DNA of 64,000 nt from Daedaleopsis sinensis (GCA_033807695.1 CM066309.1:2728001-2792000); one strand, 5' to 3'. Positions 25,620-38,734 are shown, counted from the first letter of the stretch. A program made the numbers and translations. The notes: generated from the sequence alone by a model not told the origin.

Positions 25620-27989
25620 TCACTGCTCAGCCCTCATGATCGCCTCCTCTCCCGCCGGCCGCTCCTCGTCGTGCCTCAACGCCGCCTCCTCCACCATCGA
25701 TCCCTCAGGATGTGGCGGCTTGAACGAGCGCATCTGCGTCTCCAGCTGCGCCCCAAGGACCTGCACGCCCGACGCGGCCGCCACGAAGCCCAAGAACGGC
25801 GGGGACGGGTTCAGCGGGCGCGTGCAGAACTCGGGGTGCGCCTGGAAGCCGACAAAGTACGGGTGGTCAGGGAGCTCGAGCACCTGCATGCGCTCCCCGC
25901 GCTCGTCCTTGCCCACGAAGCGCAGGCCGTGCTCCGTGAGGCGGTCGATGTACGCCGGGTTCACCTCGTACCGGTGCCGGTGGCGCTCCCAGATCTTCGG
26001 CGCGCCAGCGTAGAGCTTGCGCACCTTGGACCACGCGCCGCTGTCCTCGTCGAAGACGGTCGGGCGCAGGCCGAGGCGCATCGTGCCGCCCATGTGCGTT
26101 TTGGAGATCTCGGGCATGAATATGATGATCGGGTGCTCTGCTTTGGGGTCGAACTCGCCGGATGTCGCGCCTGGTTGAGAGGGATCAGTGCATGGAGCGT
26201 GGTGTGGAAGTGCAGAGAACGTGCCTTTGAGGCCGCAGACGTTTCTTGCCCATTCCACGACTGCGAGCTGGAAGCCGAAGCAGATGCCCAAGAAGGGGAC
26301 CTTTTGTTCCCGGGCCCACTTGATCGCGAGCATCATACCCTCAGAGCCGCGAACTCCGAACCCTCCAGGTACAAGGATGCCGCTGAGTGCTAGTGGTAAG
26401 CAGGAGGTTAGAGAGCACATAGCAAGGAATGGGCCCACTTGGCTGAGACGACGGCTTTCCATGCATCATGGTACTTCGCTGGGCTCGTGGCCTGGGTTTC
26501 GGGTTCCAAAGCAGAAGAATCTACCCACTAGAGCGTAATCAGGTCTTGCCGCGCATGAACTGGCGACAAAGAACGTACCTTCAACGCTAACTTCCTGTTA
26601 CAGCGGAACGCGGAATGCTCAAGCGACTTCACGACAGACATATACGAATCTTGCATGTCCGTGTATTTGCCAACAAGTACGATCGTGACGGTATCGTAGA
26701 GACGTTCTTGTCTGAAAGCGCGATTCAAGAGGTGTAGAGTGGTATTGAAATCTTCTTTCTCACCGTGTAGTAAGCTCTCGCCAGCGGACCTCAAGGCACT
26801 GGCCGCGTTGAGCCATTTCCGGCGTGATCGTGATAGATGGAAGGTTCAGTCGCTTTTGGAGGTACTGGATGATACCCTGGGACTGGAGCAGGAGGGGGAC
26901 ATGGTAGACGGAGGAGACGTCGTGGACACCGACGACCTGTTCTGGTGCAACATGGCAGAACATAGAGATTTTTGATTTGGTGGCAGGTTCGAGTGGTTTT
27001 TGAACGATGAGTCTGCATGCAATCTAAAAGCTCATCGCGTCAGCATAGCGCCTCGAAACCAAGTTAAGGTGGATGGTCTTGACCAGGTCAGGGAGGAGAC
27101 CGAGCCCACGAAGTGCGTGTACAGTGGTTTGTGTTGGTTTCGTCTTCTGCTCACCGTGCATGTCGGGGACCAAGGAGACGTGGATGAGAGCAAAGTTCTC
27201 CATCCCTACACGGAACTGGAACTGCCGCATTGCCTCGACGAATGGTGCAGACTCGATGTCTCCGACCGTGCCGCCAAGCTATTCGAAATGTCAACGCGTC
27301 TTTCAACCGGCAAACTCGACATGCCGTACCTCGACAATGCAAACATCAGGCTCTTCGCCGGTGTCGTCTACAGGAATCTTCGATACACGCTCTATCCAAT
27401 CTTGGATCGCGTTCGTGACATGAGGCACAATCTTGCGAAAAACCGGTTCATTGCCTCTCGCAACAAGTTCTGCACAATTGTGAGCTTACCTGGACTGTCT
27501 TGCCCAAGTAATCCCCGCGACGCTGTTGACCGCCTTGAGGTCCCCAGTATGTTTAGGAGGGTGATCACACGCACCTCCTTCTCAATGACCTCCCGATAGA
27601 TCTTACCCGTGGTGATGTTGTTATCTCGACTCAAAGTAACATCGAGATAGCGTTCGTAGTTTCCGAGATCAAGATCCACCTCGCCGCCATCGTTCAAAAC
27701 GTAGACCTCGCCTACTCTGCGCTCAGGAGGTGTAGGGACGCGTTTTCAGGCGTGAATCTCACCATGCTCCTGCGGTCGCATGGTGCCGGCATCGATGTTC
27801 ATGTAAGGGTCGATCTTAATTGCGGTGACCTTGAGACCAGTGGTCTTGAGGAGCAAGCCCGTGGAGGAGGCTATAACGGTGGCTTGAACACGGATTGTGC
27901 ATGGTGAGATGGGTAGTCTTGGGCGCACCGATGACGCCCTTGCCGATGCCGCTCACGACGCCGCCAGACACGATAATGTACTTGGTCAT
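25620..27989 (-). CDS. URA7: CTP synthase
   Basis: Glutamine-hydrolysing CTP synthase, which aminates UTP to CTP in pyrimidine synthesis. Start at 27989 ([19 protein letters not shown], the amidoligase P-loop). Landmarks follow in order over many short exons: [78 protein letters not shown] and [16 protein letters not shown]. The class I glutaminase domain has [27 protein letters not shown] (nucleophile Cys) and HPEF (catalytic His). The C-terminal tail of about 60 residues ends acidic and is not conserved. The enzyme is cytosolic, forms tetramers and is normally inhibited by CTP. I checked motif order and the first junction but not every splice site. Confidence 0.93.
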
Positions 27990-28384
27990 TGCAGAGGTCG
28001 TCAGAGCAGAAGTCAAGTTCTGCGTACTCTCCAAAATTTCCCGATGTGCTTTTCTCCCTCCCTGAAACAAACAAGCCAAAATAACGCGACGCGACGCGCT
28101 TCTCGTCCGGGCCGCTGGTCCCGACTGCCTCGACCGTGACCATGACCTCGCGCGACTCGTGCTCTCGACAGGTGCTCTATCTATGGTTGCGTGTATCGGT
28201 CTACCATTTTTATGCCTCGTTTCCGTGGCCGCATCGATATAACGGCAGCCCGGACCTCCATCTCAGATAACAAACGCGAGAAAGAGAGGGAGACCGTCAC
28301 TGGTGTGAGCTGACTGATTCCCCCTCCCCCCTTGACTCCCCGATATCTCGCCTGTTGTATCCCCAGGGAGTCTGTCCATCAGCC
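27990..28384. promoter_or_regulatory. Divergent promoter region (CTP synthase / alcohol dehydrogenase)
   Basis: 395 bp between opposite-strand start codons. It contains CT-rich tracts near 28320-28345, common in strong fungal promoters, but no clear TATA box or binding site that I can name. Confidence 0.5.
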
Positions 28385-30006
28385 ATGACCTCTACGACGA
28401 CCTCAGGATCTATGCAAGCTGTCTTCTACCACGAGGTAATAATTGTAGAGCGAAGGAGCTGTACACTTACTCATGACGCTATCGTCTTCCAGCCTCGGAA
28501 CTTTGAGATCCGGGAAGTTCCCATTCCCAGCTTTGGAGATGATGATGTGCTGCTGAAAGGTCCGTGCCACGCTGTACGATCTCTAGCCTCGCATAGTACT
28601 CAGCCAATGAATAGTGCGCGCATGTGGTAAGTCTCCTGTACGGCCCTCCTTTGCTAGGTGTCTGAGAAACTGTGGTATACTAGGCATCTGCGGCACTGAT
28701 CACCACGTCCACGAAGGAGAATTCATCACCGAGTTCCCTGTAGGTCTAGACTCCCATTCCAACGGCCTGGTCGCACTGAGCATCTCACATCTATAGCTCA
28801 TACCTGGCCATGAGGTCGTTGGCGAAGTAGCAGACTTGGGCAAGAACGTGACCGATTTCGCGAAAGGTGACCGGGTTGTCGCAGATCCTAGTGTGACAGT
28901 AAGCCTGACCGTTCTCTCTCACCTATCTTGGAATACGGCTTACATATGGATCCACAGTGTGGGTCGTGCTTCTATTGCCGTAGAGGGCGACCGCTCCTGT
29001 GTGAAAACTACAAAGGTATCGGCGTCAGCATGGCAGGAGGCTTCTCGGAATATGTCGTCTTGTAAGTTGGCATCGCGCCTCGGTTTCGACTTACCGCTGA
29101 AACAATGACGTCAGCAATGCGACGAAAGTTTACAAGATACACAACCTCACAGATGAAGAAGCGACTCTCGTCGAACCCGCGGCGTGTGCCGTCCATGGGA
29201 TGGACCAGCTAGCTGCGGCGGTCGGCGTAGAAGTTTTGATCATCGGCGCAGGCCCGACGGGGCTCATCCTCGCGCAGCTGCTCAAGCTGAACGGCGCTAT
29301 GCGGGTCGTCATTGCTGCGAACAAGGGGATCAAGATGGACGTGGCCAAGCAACTCGATGCCGGCGACGAATATATCGAGCTGGACAGGGAGAACCCCACT
29401 TCCCAATGGGAGGCACTGAAGCAACGCAACCCATATGGGTTTGACATTGTGGTGAGCGCAGTACAGTGGCTGCAAGGGAGCCCTGACACCGTGCATGTAT
29501 CGATGTTCAACGCCCCTTGATATCGACCGACAGGTCGAGGCGACAGGCTCGGCGAGCGTAGCCAACGACGCGATCAACTACGTCCGCAGGGGCGGCACTC
29601 TGATGGTGTACGGAGTGTACAACAACGATGCACTCATCCACTGGTCCCCGTTCAAAATCTTCCTCAACGAAATCAATGTAAGTATGCAATGTGTACATTT
29701 CCATGAGGCAAAATACATGCTCAATTCAGGCCTTGATCCGCTTGTTTCGTTGCATAGATAATCGGCTCGTTTGCGCAGATGCACTGTTTCCCTCGCGCCA
29801 TCGCGTACCTCGACAGCGGCAAAATCAAAGTGAAGGGCATGGTAAGGCTTAGTCATTTCTCGGACTTCCGCCGCTTGTCTGTCTGTCCTGACTCCCGACT
29901 CACTGGCATCCCCCAGGTTACCGACGTCTTCACGGTCGCCGATTTTTCGAAGGCGCTGGACAAGATGCGGAGTCGGAGCGCGGTCAAGATCGCCGTGAAA
30001 CCCTAG
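28385..30006 (+). CDS. Zinc-dependent medium-chain dehydrogenase (sorbitol/threonine DH-like)
   Basis: Polyol or alcohol dehydrogenase of the zinc MDR superfamily, oxidising a secondary alcohol with NAD(P). First exons are 28385..28435, 28493..28559, a 12 bp microexon at 28615..28626 and 28684..28739; later exons follow to the stop at 30006. Catalytic zinc ligands are in [19 protein letters not shown] and [10 protein letters not shown]. The structural zinc lobe [15 protein letters not shown] has four cysteines. The Rossmann motif is [13 protein letters not shown], and the C-terminus ends [11 protein letters not shown]. Short MDRs of this form include sorbitol, xylitol and butanediol dehydrogenases; the substrate cannot be told from sequence. 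No signal peptide, so cytosolic. Confidence 0.88.
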
Positions 30007-31480
30007 CTATGACCTGCGTGAATGAGGGCGACCAGAACAGACAGACGGAAAGTTGCCTTCCCGGAGGAGAGAGCCTAGACCTGGGGGCTGACCAGAGTAG
30101 GCACAGAGTCGGATCTGAGCGGATTTGTGTCAGAAGATTGAGAAGTTATGAAGTGGATACGCTGACAATTAACATCCGAGTCGGACGCATTCGGTATCTA
30201 CCGAAGCTACCAACGCGACTCATGCGGACCGGGACAATGAAGTTCGAACGGACCAGGCCAAAACCACTGGCAGGCACCCGTAAGCCTGAGTAAGTAAGTA
30301 CAGGAACACATTGAAATCATCGGCAGTTGGAAAGTCTCCATGACACCGTGACGTATATATTTCAGACGTACTCAGTAGGTACAGCTCATCCCGAGGACGA
30401 ACTTGGTGGCAACGCCCGACACTTGATCGTTTTCTAGTCAACAGGCCTCTAGGGACCGTGCAAGCGTGAGTAACCTCCAACGGGACGCTATGTGGCATGT
30501 GCACAGTTCTCTTCTCGTTCCTTGCCAGCCCGCATCAGATACGATGGGCTTGATGCTGCGCACTCTCGAGACAAGACGAAATGTAAAGATGAGATCGACG
30601 CCGACTTCAGGCTCTTTGCGACGGTTCTTCAAGTTCAGTATCAAAGCAATCAAACCATAATAAGAGATCCAGCAAATTGGGACAGGCTGAGGATGGAGCA
30701 CAAGCGGAGAATGCAATAACATGATCGCTGGATCAGATGAGACGGGTGCAACGCACGCACCGGTGACCAGAGAAGCTTGAAGTTGGAGCTAGCAGATAAT
30801 AGAGCAAATCCGAAGGTCTTGTCGCCGGTCGAATGGCACAATGCAGCTCGATCACTCGGGGGCCGGCGTTGAATATTTGAATGACAACGTTGAACGTTGA
30901 GTATGTATGAAGTTTAGCGTTGCGGGTTGATGTCACGAGCCACAAGCCAAGGGGAATCTGACAGTGACGTCTTCCCCACCGTCGTCCGAATCCAATCATA
31001 ATTCAAAATGTCGGACGGTCCGAGGTCGGACGTCGAAGAGAGAAGGCGGCTTTAGCCCTTGAAGCTTGAGCCTCGAGGCATCTTGCAAACGCCCGCGCTT
31101 GGAGTATGGCAGGCACCATCACCGCGACGGCGCACGGCCGTCGGGGCGGTCAGTATTCGACAGCACTGAACCTCATGCCACCCGTATTATCATCCAAGTA
31201 TTACAAGCTTCGAGCATATAGTAGCGTATTGTACAGTGCGAAAAAAGAATGTCAGCGGTACATCCATGCGAAGCTTCACCTCTCTCGCTGGTCGGACACA
31301 CACACCAGCCGCAAATGCCCATTTAAAGTCGATACCGCTATAACGGGACGGGCGGCGCGTTCCTGACCTGCGTTGATAAACCCAGGGCGTCGCGACAGGT
31401 CGCGACTCGCTGAGCAGCCCTGACGTGGTGGCGCACGACGTTGTAGACGTCGCTAGGCGCGATCATGTGCTGCTGCGTCG
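30007..31480. other. Intergenic, no supported gene
   Basis: Several short open frames on both strands, none with domains, membrane segments or consistent splice sites. The right end is the 3' side of the rhodopsin-like gene. Confidence 0.5.
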
Positions 31481-32869
31481 TCATGACGGAGGAGGAGGAG
31501 GGCGAGACTTCGCTGGCGACTTCCCTGTTTGGAAGGGCCCGGGGGCGAAGGTAATCGGGGAGAGCGACTCGTTCGACCCACATGAGCCCACCGAGCGCGT
31601 CGCGTCCCTCTTTTCAAACGACTGGAGGACGATGGGCGCGGGGGTGGTGTGGTTGAAGCGCAGCGTCGAGAGGTCCTTTGCAGGCGCCTGGGAGTCAGAG
31701 TGGCCGGGCGCGCGGTCCGATCCGTGAAATTCGCTCTCGCCCCAGTGGCCGAATGAGCGCATGGCCCAGGTGACGAGCACGGCGAGGTTCGCGACGATCA
31801 CAGCGGTGGAAGACTGCAGGAAGTATGTTAAGGAGACACGCAGGGGCGAAACGGGGAAACATACCAGGACGTGCGCCCAGATACCTTCTGCGTTGCGATC
31901 GTGGCCGAACACGTACACACCGTGAACAATGCTGGTGATGGTGGTGAAGATGCTAGCTGAGAAGATGCCGGTCAAGAGGATGCGCCGGGCGGGTGACAAG
32001 TTGATGCGCCAGAGGAGTCGGATCGGTAGGGCAACGAGGATAGCGTCGGCGACGAGATCGCCTATTAAAGCCGTATTAGATGACAATGCAGACTGGAGAA
32101 GAAAGGACATACTCGCTAGCTCCAAGCCTCCTACCGCGGGGCCCAAAACGCACTGGTAGCCAGGGCCTTTCTTCCACTCAGTGTCGGTCTCGCAGATCAC
32201 AAGTTTTTGGATGACGAGCGCAGCCCACATGAGACCAAAGAGAACGGCAGACATGTACGCGTGGATCCGCAACGTCATCATGTGAGGAATGAGGCGGATG
32301 ATCGAGCACAGAATGGCGATCCGTGCAGCCCTGGAGAACACTCTCGTGAGTTGTCTATCGACAGCAAGCAAGGAGAGAGTAGACCGCACCATAGTGCGCA
32401 GGTAAAGGCGACGGCAAGCATGTAATACCCGACGATGCGAACATGGGGCCCGTGGTGGAAGGGACCCGTAGCTAAGGATCCAAGTGAGAAACGTCGACTA
32501 AGCACGGGACAACTATGCTCACCAGGTGTGTCGCTTCTCGTCCAAGCACCGGCGCACAAGAAGATCTCACAGATAGCCGCGACGGTAGCCCACGCATCGT
32601 CCCACCCGAGGTGTTGTCGAGACCAGCGGTAGTATAACCTGAGGGAGGTCAACGCGGTAGCAATCGCAGGGAGCGCGGTAGCTAGAACTAGAGACAGAAA
32701 CTTGAGCTTCGCTCAGAGCGTGATTCGAGCCGGAAAGGTACGTACCGCGGATAGTGACGATGAAAGTCATGAAGATGAAGCCGAGCCGCAGTGTCTCGAT
32801 GTCTCAAGTATACAACAGCATATACAGGGTGAGCGAGACCTACGGTGACGCTAGAAATGAGGACAGCAT
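31481..32869 (-). CDS. Fungal rhodopsin-like seven-TM membrane protein
   Basis: The ATG at 32869 (MLSSFLAS, then ETLRLGFIFMTF) is preceded by a TATA-like ATATAAA. The remaining exons read YYRWSRQHLGWDDAWA, a C-rich second helix, then AARIAILCSIIRL, FGLMWAALVIQKLVIC, a DLVADAILVALPIRLLWRI helix, LTGIFSASIFTTITSIVH and AVIVANLAVLVTW. The W-D-D-A-W loop, the RISI-type helix and the D-(V/L)-x-L-V-x-L-P-(I/L)-R-L-LW helix are hallmarks of the Fung_rhodopsin/SAT4-like family common in Agaricomycetes. The tail of about 90 residues is Ser/Pro-rich and cytoplasmic. Role and ligand are unknown. At least five introns are needed; exact boundaries at the N-terminus are tentative. Confidence 0.75.
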
Positions 32870-34946
32870 ATAAAGGGCCGGAGTGCGTTGGGCCCGTCAG
32901 TAGGGGGGCAGGGTATAAGTATATGATTTATCATGCCGAGAGCTGATGGCGGCTAACTAGACTGGAGGGTCGCGATGACAAGCGACATAAATTCTGGTGG
33001 CTCCTCCCATCAAGATCGCCTCCTCCTATATGCGGCTAGCCCGTTCGAAGATTTTGAACGCCCATACCAACCCATACCCGGTCCTCCTCCGAGGCTCCGA
33101 AAATTATTAATATGGCCAGTACTTACTGCTCAGCAAGCTGATGCGGGCTCAGTACACCCATGGCCAACAGCAACTAACAGTACTAGTCCCCATTGCACCG
33201 CTGGTCCGAGCCTGGTCGGCGCCTAGTCCGTCATATCATGCCCGGCGGTAGCCCACGAGAATATCTTATGTACTAGCGCCACCGAAGCAGGCTTGTTAGC
33301 TCAGCAATCGTATCCGATTTCGGTGGGGGCCGCTCTAAATCGGAGGCCAGTATGTATGACTGCAGTTCCTGCTACATAATATGTTACTCAGAGCTAGTCG
33401 TGCACGCACCTCTAGAATAAAGTCTTCTGTGCTTAAGTACCCTCGAACTCGGGCTGATCCTTGAAGCTTGAGAAGCAGAGCACACTCGCGACCGCGCGCG
33501 CGCGACATCCTGGTAACATACGGGCATCAACATATACCGGTAAGCATCGGAATTGAACAGGCACGGAATATCAGGGAACATTCCTGGATAAGTTACCGGC
33601 GGCTTTCCGACCAGTTCGTGATCATCGATCAGGGCTTTTTCCGTCGGCAACTTGTGTGCCAGCGACGAGTTTGCTTGACCATGATACAGTAACATATAGA
33701 CCATGATGCGCACGACTTCAAGCGAGTCGCGAGTCGCGACCAGCCTGTTGGCAAAGTCCCTCAAAGTCCTCAGACTGGCTATACTTGGGCCATGGAAACG
33801 GAGCGGAAGCGTAGGAATATATGATGAGGATGGCATAGTGGCATGCCCCGTGCCAGATTGATTGATCTGTTAACCTGCCGACATTAGTAAAAGTTGAATA
33901 CTTACATCTTGGTGAAAGGGAGCATCACAGAGACTTCCGGCCGGGCAGCCCATACATTATTGGGATATGCCCTAAGCAGCAAATACTTAAACGTGCGCGC
34001 ACTTCCGATATAGCAGACACCTCACCTAGTGTATCTGTACATTGAACCGTTAGTAAGTACGTCACGGTGTCCTTCGAATTCGTCACTATGCAAACTTGAT
34101 TCCGCTGTCTCCGATCGGGGCTACCCGATGGTCATAGAATGGCGGTATGCCAATAGTCGCTATGAAAGGCTGGTGGCTGAGACGGTTGGACGTTTGATGT
34201 AACTACGCCACCGTGCGCATGAGGAGGAGGAGGAGTCACAGGTTATTCAGAATATTCGGCTTAATGCACGAGTTTGCTGCGACTGACGCCGACTGTCACT
34301 TGACTGTATGAATCTTCACAGCCGTTGAAAGCTGTTGAAGTGGACGTATACTGTACATATTGACCCGCAGTCTGCGCATGTGCACATATGCAGCAACTTA
34401 GCATGAGGACATCCCAACAGCCGCTGAGATTGGGTAGCAAAGGTCGAGAGAAGTTATCTGCTTGGATATCCATGACTGCGAGGCGGATGACTGGTACGTT
34501 GATAGATCCACCAGCCCCGTGGGGTAGTGATTCTTCGTCGAGCTGCTCTACGGTGTCAGAAGCGGTGTACCGTCGATAAAGAGACTAGTAGACGGTCATA
34601 ATACCCGCCTCCTCCCACCCCCTTGGTCGTCTGTACTCGGTCTGAACGACATTTCAACGGTCATTTCACGCATTATGTTCATGTTCGCGCGTACCAGTAC
34701 GGAGAAAATCGGACGCAATTAGAGGTACTGAACGTTTCGGATGGCGGCGATTCGGATGAGTTTAACCCTCGACTCGGAGCCGAGCCTCGGCCTCAGGAAT
34801 TGGCGCTTAAGGCGTTCGGCATCTCACGTGATGAGACACGCCCGTATATCGCGACGGTCGTGCTGCGACTTCTGTGGCCCATCCCGGCCCTTGCAAGTTG
34901 CGCCCATCACTTGCAGTCAGCTCTCTCTTCTCTGGCTATACATATC
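32870..34946. other. Long intergenic stretch
   Basis: Mostly AT-richer, with short open frames. One minus-strand frame (33384-33836, about 150 codons) lacks recognisable motifs and is probably chance. A short CG dinucleotide run lies at about 33494. The last part is the promoter of the next gene. Confidence 0.5.
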
Positions 34947-36312
34947 ATGACGGAACAGCTTCAATACGGCACCATGTCAGCTGCCGATACCAAGCGGCGA
35001 AGAAACGATGTAGAGTCCTATGGCAGCCATGTCAAGACGGAGCGCGGAAAAGCAGGGATTACAGACAAGGCAAAGGCGAACTACGTACGACTCCTTTACT
35101 TTTCTATATCTAGGTCAAACACCTGACGGTATGTATTAGCTATCAAGTCAGCTACGTCTACGGCTGCAGTACGCAAAGCTGAAGGTAGAACATGGCTGGG
35201 TATGTACGCCTCATGCCCGCGTGGTCCTATCATACATACCTCTTCTTTTCCAGCAACGGCAAACTCTGAGCGAGGTCGAGAATCTCTACTTTCGTCATAC
35301 CCATCTCACCCGCCCATACCCCGTCATATCACCAGGCGGTCGTCGGAATGGCCGCACACTATCCTCGCACGGCTTCCTTCAACAGGAGAACGTGCTTTTC
35401 ATCTCACGACGCGAACTTTCACTCGACGCCGCAACGCAAATAGTCTCGTCCACGAATGCAAGCGCAGGCGACAGCTTCGGCTCGACCTTCCGCCCCAATA
35501 GCAGCAGCACGCTCGGTGGCTCATGTACGTACCACATTCCGCCTCCGTGAACCACTCCCTCTTGAATCTAACGACGGACCGATCGCGAAGCGTCATCATC
35601 TAGCATCGAGACCGCCGCAACGCTCTCCATACCATCCACCCCCATCCATACCCCCACGGCGACGGCGACGGCAAGCCGCGTCGCGACCCCGCTCGCGCCG
35701 CACGTCGGTGCGTTCGGCAGCACGCTCACCCGCTACCCCGTCGCGCGCTCCGACTCGATGTCAACCGTGATCATGGAGTCCACCCCCTCGCTCTACCAGA
35801 CACACAACCCCACCCCGAGCGCCAGGACACCCCAGTCTGCACTCGCACCGTCACTGTCCGCACCCCTCCAGGGCGCCCCAAGCCAGGGCGCAAGCGCGTT
35901 CCGCGAGCCCTTCGACCCGATGGAGCCGACGGAGCACCTCGACTCGCAGCTCGCCGCGCTGCGCTCGATCATCTCCGCGTCGGCCATACCTCTCTCGCTG
36001 CCCCCGCCCCCGTCCGCCACTCCCACAGCACCTCCCGCGGCCCCCGCGGGGAGCGCGTCGTACAACGAGGCGGGCGCGAGCTCGGGCGGCGGCGGGGGAC
36101 TGACGTACGACTCGTTCTGGTCCGCGCACGGGTCCGCCACGACTTCGTACCGTTCTTCTGCCCTCGCCGGCCAGTCGAGTAACATGCGTTCGGGGTCGGT
36201 CGCGCATGGGACGGCTCCTTCACATCCCCACGGGAGTGCGCCCGCTGTGCTTGGGCCGAGCGGGCTCATGAATGCGAACACAAACGCGTATGGCGGAGGG
36301 CCACTTGGGTAG
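34947..36312 (+). CDS. Unrecognised basidiomycete protein, Ser/Pro/Ala-rich
   Basis: Exons 34947..35084, 35170..35199 (30 bp), 35254..35528 and 35604..36312 keep phase and give 383 residues. The N-terminus has a basic stretch (DTKRRRNDVE) and then a charged helical segment built across three exons (KAKANYYAKLKVEHGW, QQRQTLSEVENLYFRH), which could form a short coiled coil. The rest is low complexity: Thr/Pro, then Ala/Ser/Pro with a poly-Gly run and a possible helix (LDSQLAALRSIISAS). I do not recognise a domain. The basic stretch and disordered tail suggest a nuclear or regulatory protein. The intron 3 donor (GTACCA) is weak, and an alternative donor four bases upstream would break the frame. 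Confidence 0.6.
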
Positions 36313-36585
36313 GATGTGCATTGTGCAGGAAGCGTGTGTCCCGCCCTGCAGGAGGACTACATAGGGATATGTGTGGATCTAGAGTACATCTTTATATAGC
36401 TAGGATCGTGTACGAGTACTGCTGACTCTGCTGCTGATGTATTATACTATAATTGCGCACTGTGTCCAGAGTATAGAAGATGAAACTTGTTCATGAGGGG
36501 CAGGCATAGGCAGAGGTCAAGCACCCCTCCTTCTCGTGGCCAAATCGCAACGGTACGTCAGAGGAAGAACGGCCGATAACTGGTC

Positions 36586-38734
36586 TCAAACCTCGTCGTC
36601 GGAGTCGTCCTGGTGCACGAACTGAAACTCGACCTCGCCGTCCTCCCAGAACTCTTCATCGTCGTCGCTGTCGTCATCGTCCACCAGTCTCTCGGCTTCC
36701 TCATACTCCTCTTCATACTCGTACGCGTGCGCCGACAGCGGGGCGACGGAACGAGGCGCAGAGAAGACGTTCGGGCCCCTCAACGCCACGACCGGCCGCT
36801 TCTGCACCTCTGTCCGGTCCTCGCTCGCACTCTCGCTCTCCTCGCTCTCCTCACTGGTCGAGTCGCCGTCGTCGCCGTCCTTCTGCTCCCGCTCGGCCTC
36901 GTCTCCACGCTCTTGAGCTTGTGGTGACTCCTGCGACGGCTCGATCTCGTCCTTCTCCTCCTCCGCATCGTCGTCCGACGCGCTCATCTCGCTCAGGCCC
37001 TTGCTCGTCTGTCGCACCATCCGCTTGTACACGCGCGCGACGCGCCGCCGCACGCGCGGACTCGCCGGGAACGGCGTCTGCAGCGGCAGCCCGATCTCGT
37101 ACACGGGTGCGCGGGTGCGCCCGCGCGTGGGTTGTCGCTGCGTCGCGTCGGGGTCGTACGCATCGGAGGAGGGCTCCACGTCGTAGTCGACGTCGGACCA
37201 CGCCTCGCCGTCGCCGTCGAAGTCGGACGAGGGAAGCAGAATCGGAAGCGTGCTCGGGCTCGAGGGCGCGAGGGAGGATGTCGAGGAGGACGCGGACGGC
37301 TGGGCGTAGGGATGGGCGTGGGAGGGATGTGGGGGCACGCGTGCGGCGTACGAGTGGGACGGGGGCCCGCGCGTCGGAGAGCGGCCTGCGAAGAGCATGT
37401 TCGACCTTGCGTTCTGCGAGGACGGGGCCGGGGTTGGCGGCTCGTCGAGATTCTTGCGTATCGCGCGTTCGCGGGCGGCTTCGCGCACGAGGAACCGCTG
37501 GAACGCGTCGTGGTCGTTCCATCGATCACGCTGCTGGTCCGACGCCTCTTCGCCGTCGTCGAGATCATCGACCTCGTCGTAGTCGTCGGTAAGGCCGAGT
37601 GCCGGAAAGATAGACTTCTTCTTGTTCTCCTTCTCCTTCCCTTTGCGGCGGCTGGAGCGCTTAGTCTCCATGTTCGCCTCGATCTCTTTCTCGGTGGGCA
37701 TTGTCCCCGGGACGACGTTGGAGATGCGTACTGCGCCATTGGTACCACCGTGCGCGAAGAAGACGTGGGGGGTATTTCCGCTGCCCTTACGATCGGGGAT
37801 ACGTCCTGTGAAGACGGTGATATGGATTGCAGTTGACTGTGTGTGGTGCTACATTATCCACATGCGATGAGCACTCGGGCTGCGACGGACAATAATGTCA
37901 GACACCCACGTATATTATGCCCTTCTTCAGGTCAGGCCCATCGGTCCACACATTGCTTAGGTCGAAATCATCCTCGGGCTCCCAATCCCAATCCTCTTCC
38001 TCGTCAGTGTCAGTTGTGGTACAAGGCTTCGGGAGGGGGTTTCCGAAGACGTCGTCATCCTCGTCCCCATCTTGATGCTTCCCTGAGAACAATTTACGAT
38101 CCCTGGTGCTAGACAGTCGTGCGTAAAGCTTGCCCGATCCCGGCTTGATGACCCCAGGGCGATAGGTATTCGCATACACCGAGACGTCGTTCAAGACTTC
38201 GAAGAGATGGCCCTCTTCCTTCTTCGGGGACTCTCCGAGGATCTGCAGTTCGGACTTGCGTTTGCGGGGCGGCGGCGGTGGCTGGCGAGGGTAGAGGCTC
38301 GGGCTGAAGACTTTGCGAGGGCGACGTACACGGAGTGAGGCGTCAGAGGCAAAGAGAAAGAGGATGAGCTCGTGGAGGAGGCGGAAAGAGTAGCTCAAGG
38401 GTACTTGGACGATGCGGTACGGTGCATCGGAGACGAGACGGCGCGATCGGGCGCGGCCTTCAACCTGGGAGACGACCTGCATGCGGAGGACGGTGTGCTT
38501 CGCAAAGCCGGTCGGCCGGGGGAGTGCGAGGGCCCTAAGAGAGCGGTTGAGGCCGAAGGGGTTGGATGGAGAGTCATGGGGGACTGAGGAGGCCCACGGA
38601 GCACGGCGAGGAAGAGCGGGAAGGGAGGTAGATGCGTCGGTGCGGCTGGCGGGCACGGACTGGCGTTTGAGGGGCGGCATGGGGGGGGAGGAAGAGGAGG
38701 GCGTGTCGAAAACATCTCTGGGACGCTTAAGCAT
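36586..38734 (-). CDS. pRiA4b ORF-3-like domain protein with acidic tail
   Basis: Two exons, 37910..38734 and 36586..37836, joined over a 73 bp intron, give 691 residues. The first exon ends in ...KKGIIY and the second begins STAIHITVFTGRI, restoring one domain. N-terminal features are a nuclear-looking basic start (MLKRPRD), then YRIVQVPLSYSFRLLHELIL, EEGHLFEVLNDVSVY and a DDFDLSNVWTDGPDLKKG motif. This pattern resembles the plasmid pRiA4b ORF-3 family as found in mushrooms. Downstream come a KRSSRRKGKEKENKKK stretch, a Ser/Pro linker, a basic helix (SPRVRRRVARVYKRMVR) and a very acidic Glu/Asp/Ser C-terminus. Function is unknown; charge pattern suggests nuclear or chromatin association. A start at 38821 is also in frame. 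Confidence 0.65.

Noticed and set aside
33384..33836. 150-codon minus-strand frame in an intergenic stretch
   Set aside because: No domain, membrane pattern or splice continuation; length is within chance for this composition.
37898..37912. Stop at 37898 as the true end of the gene starting at 38734
   Set aside because: A 73 bp intron starting at 37909 joins two frames in phase and completes one domain; the downstream part has no start exon of its own.
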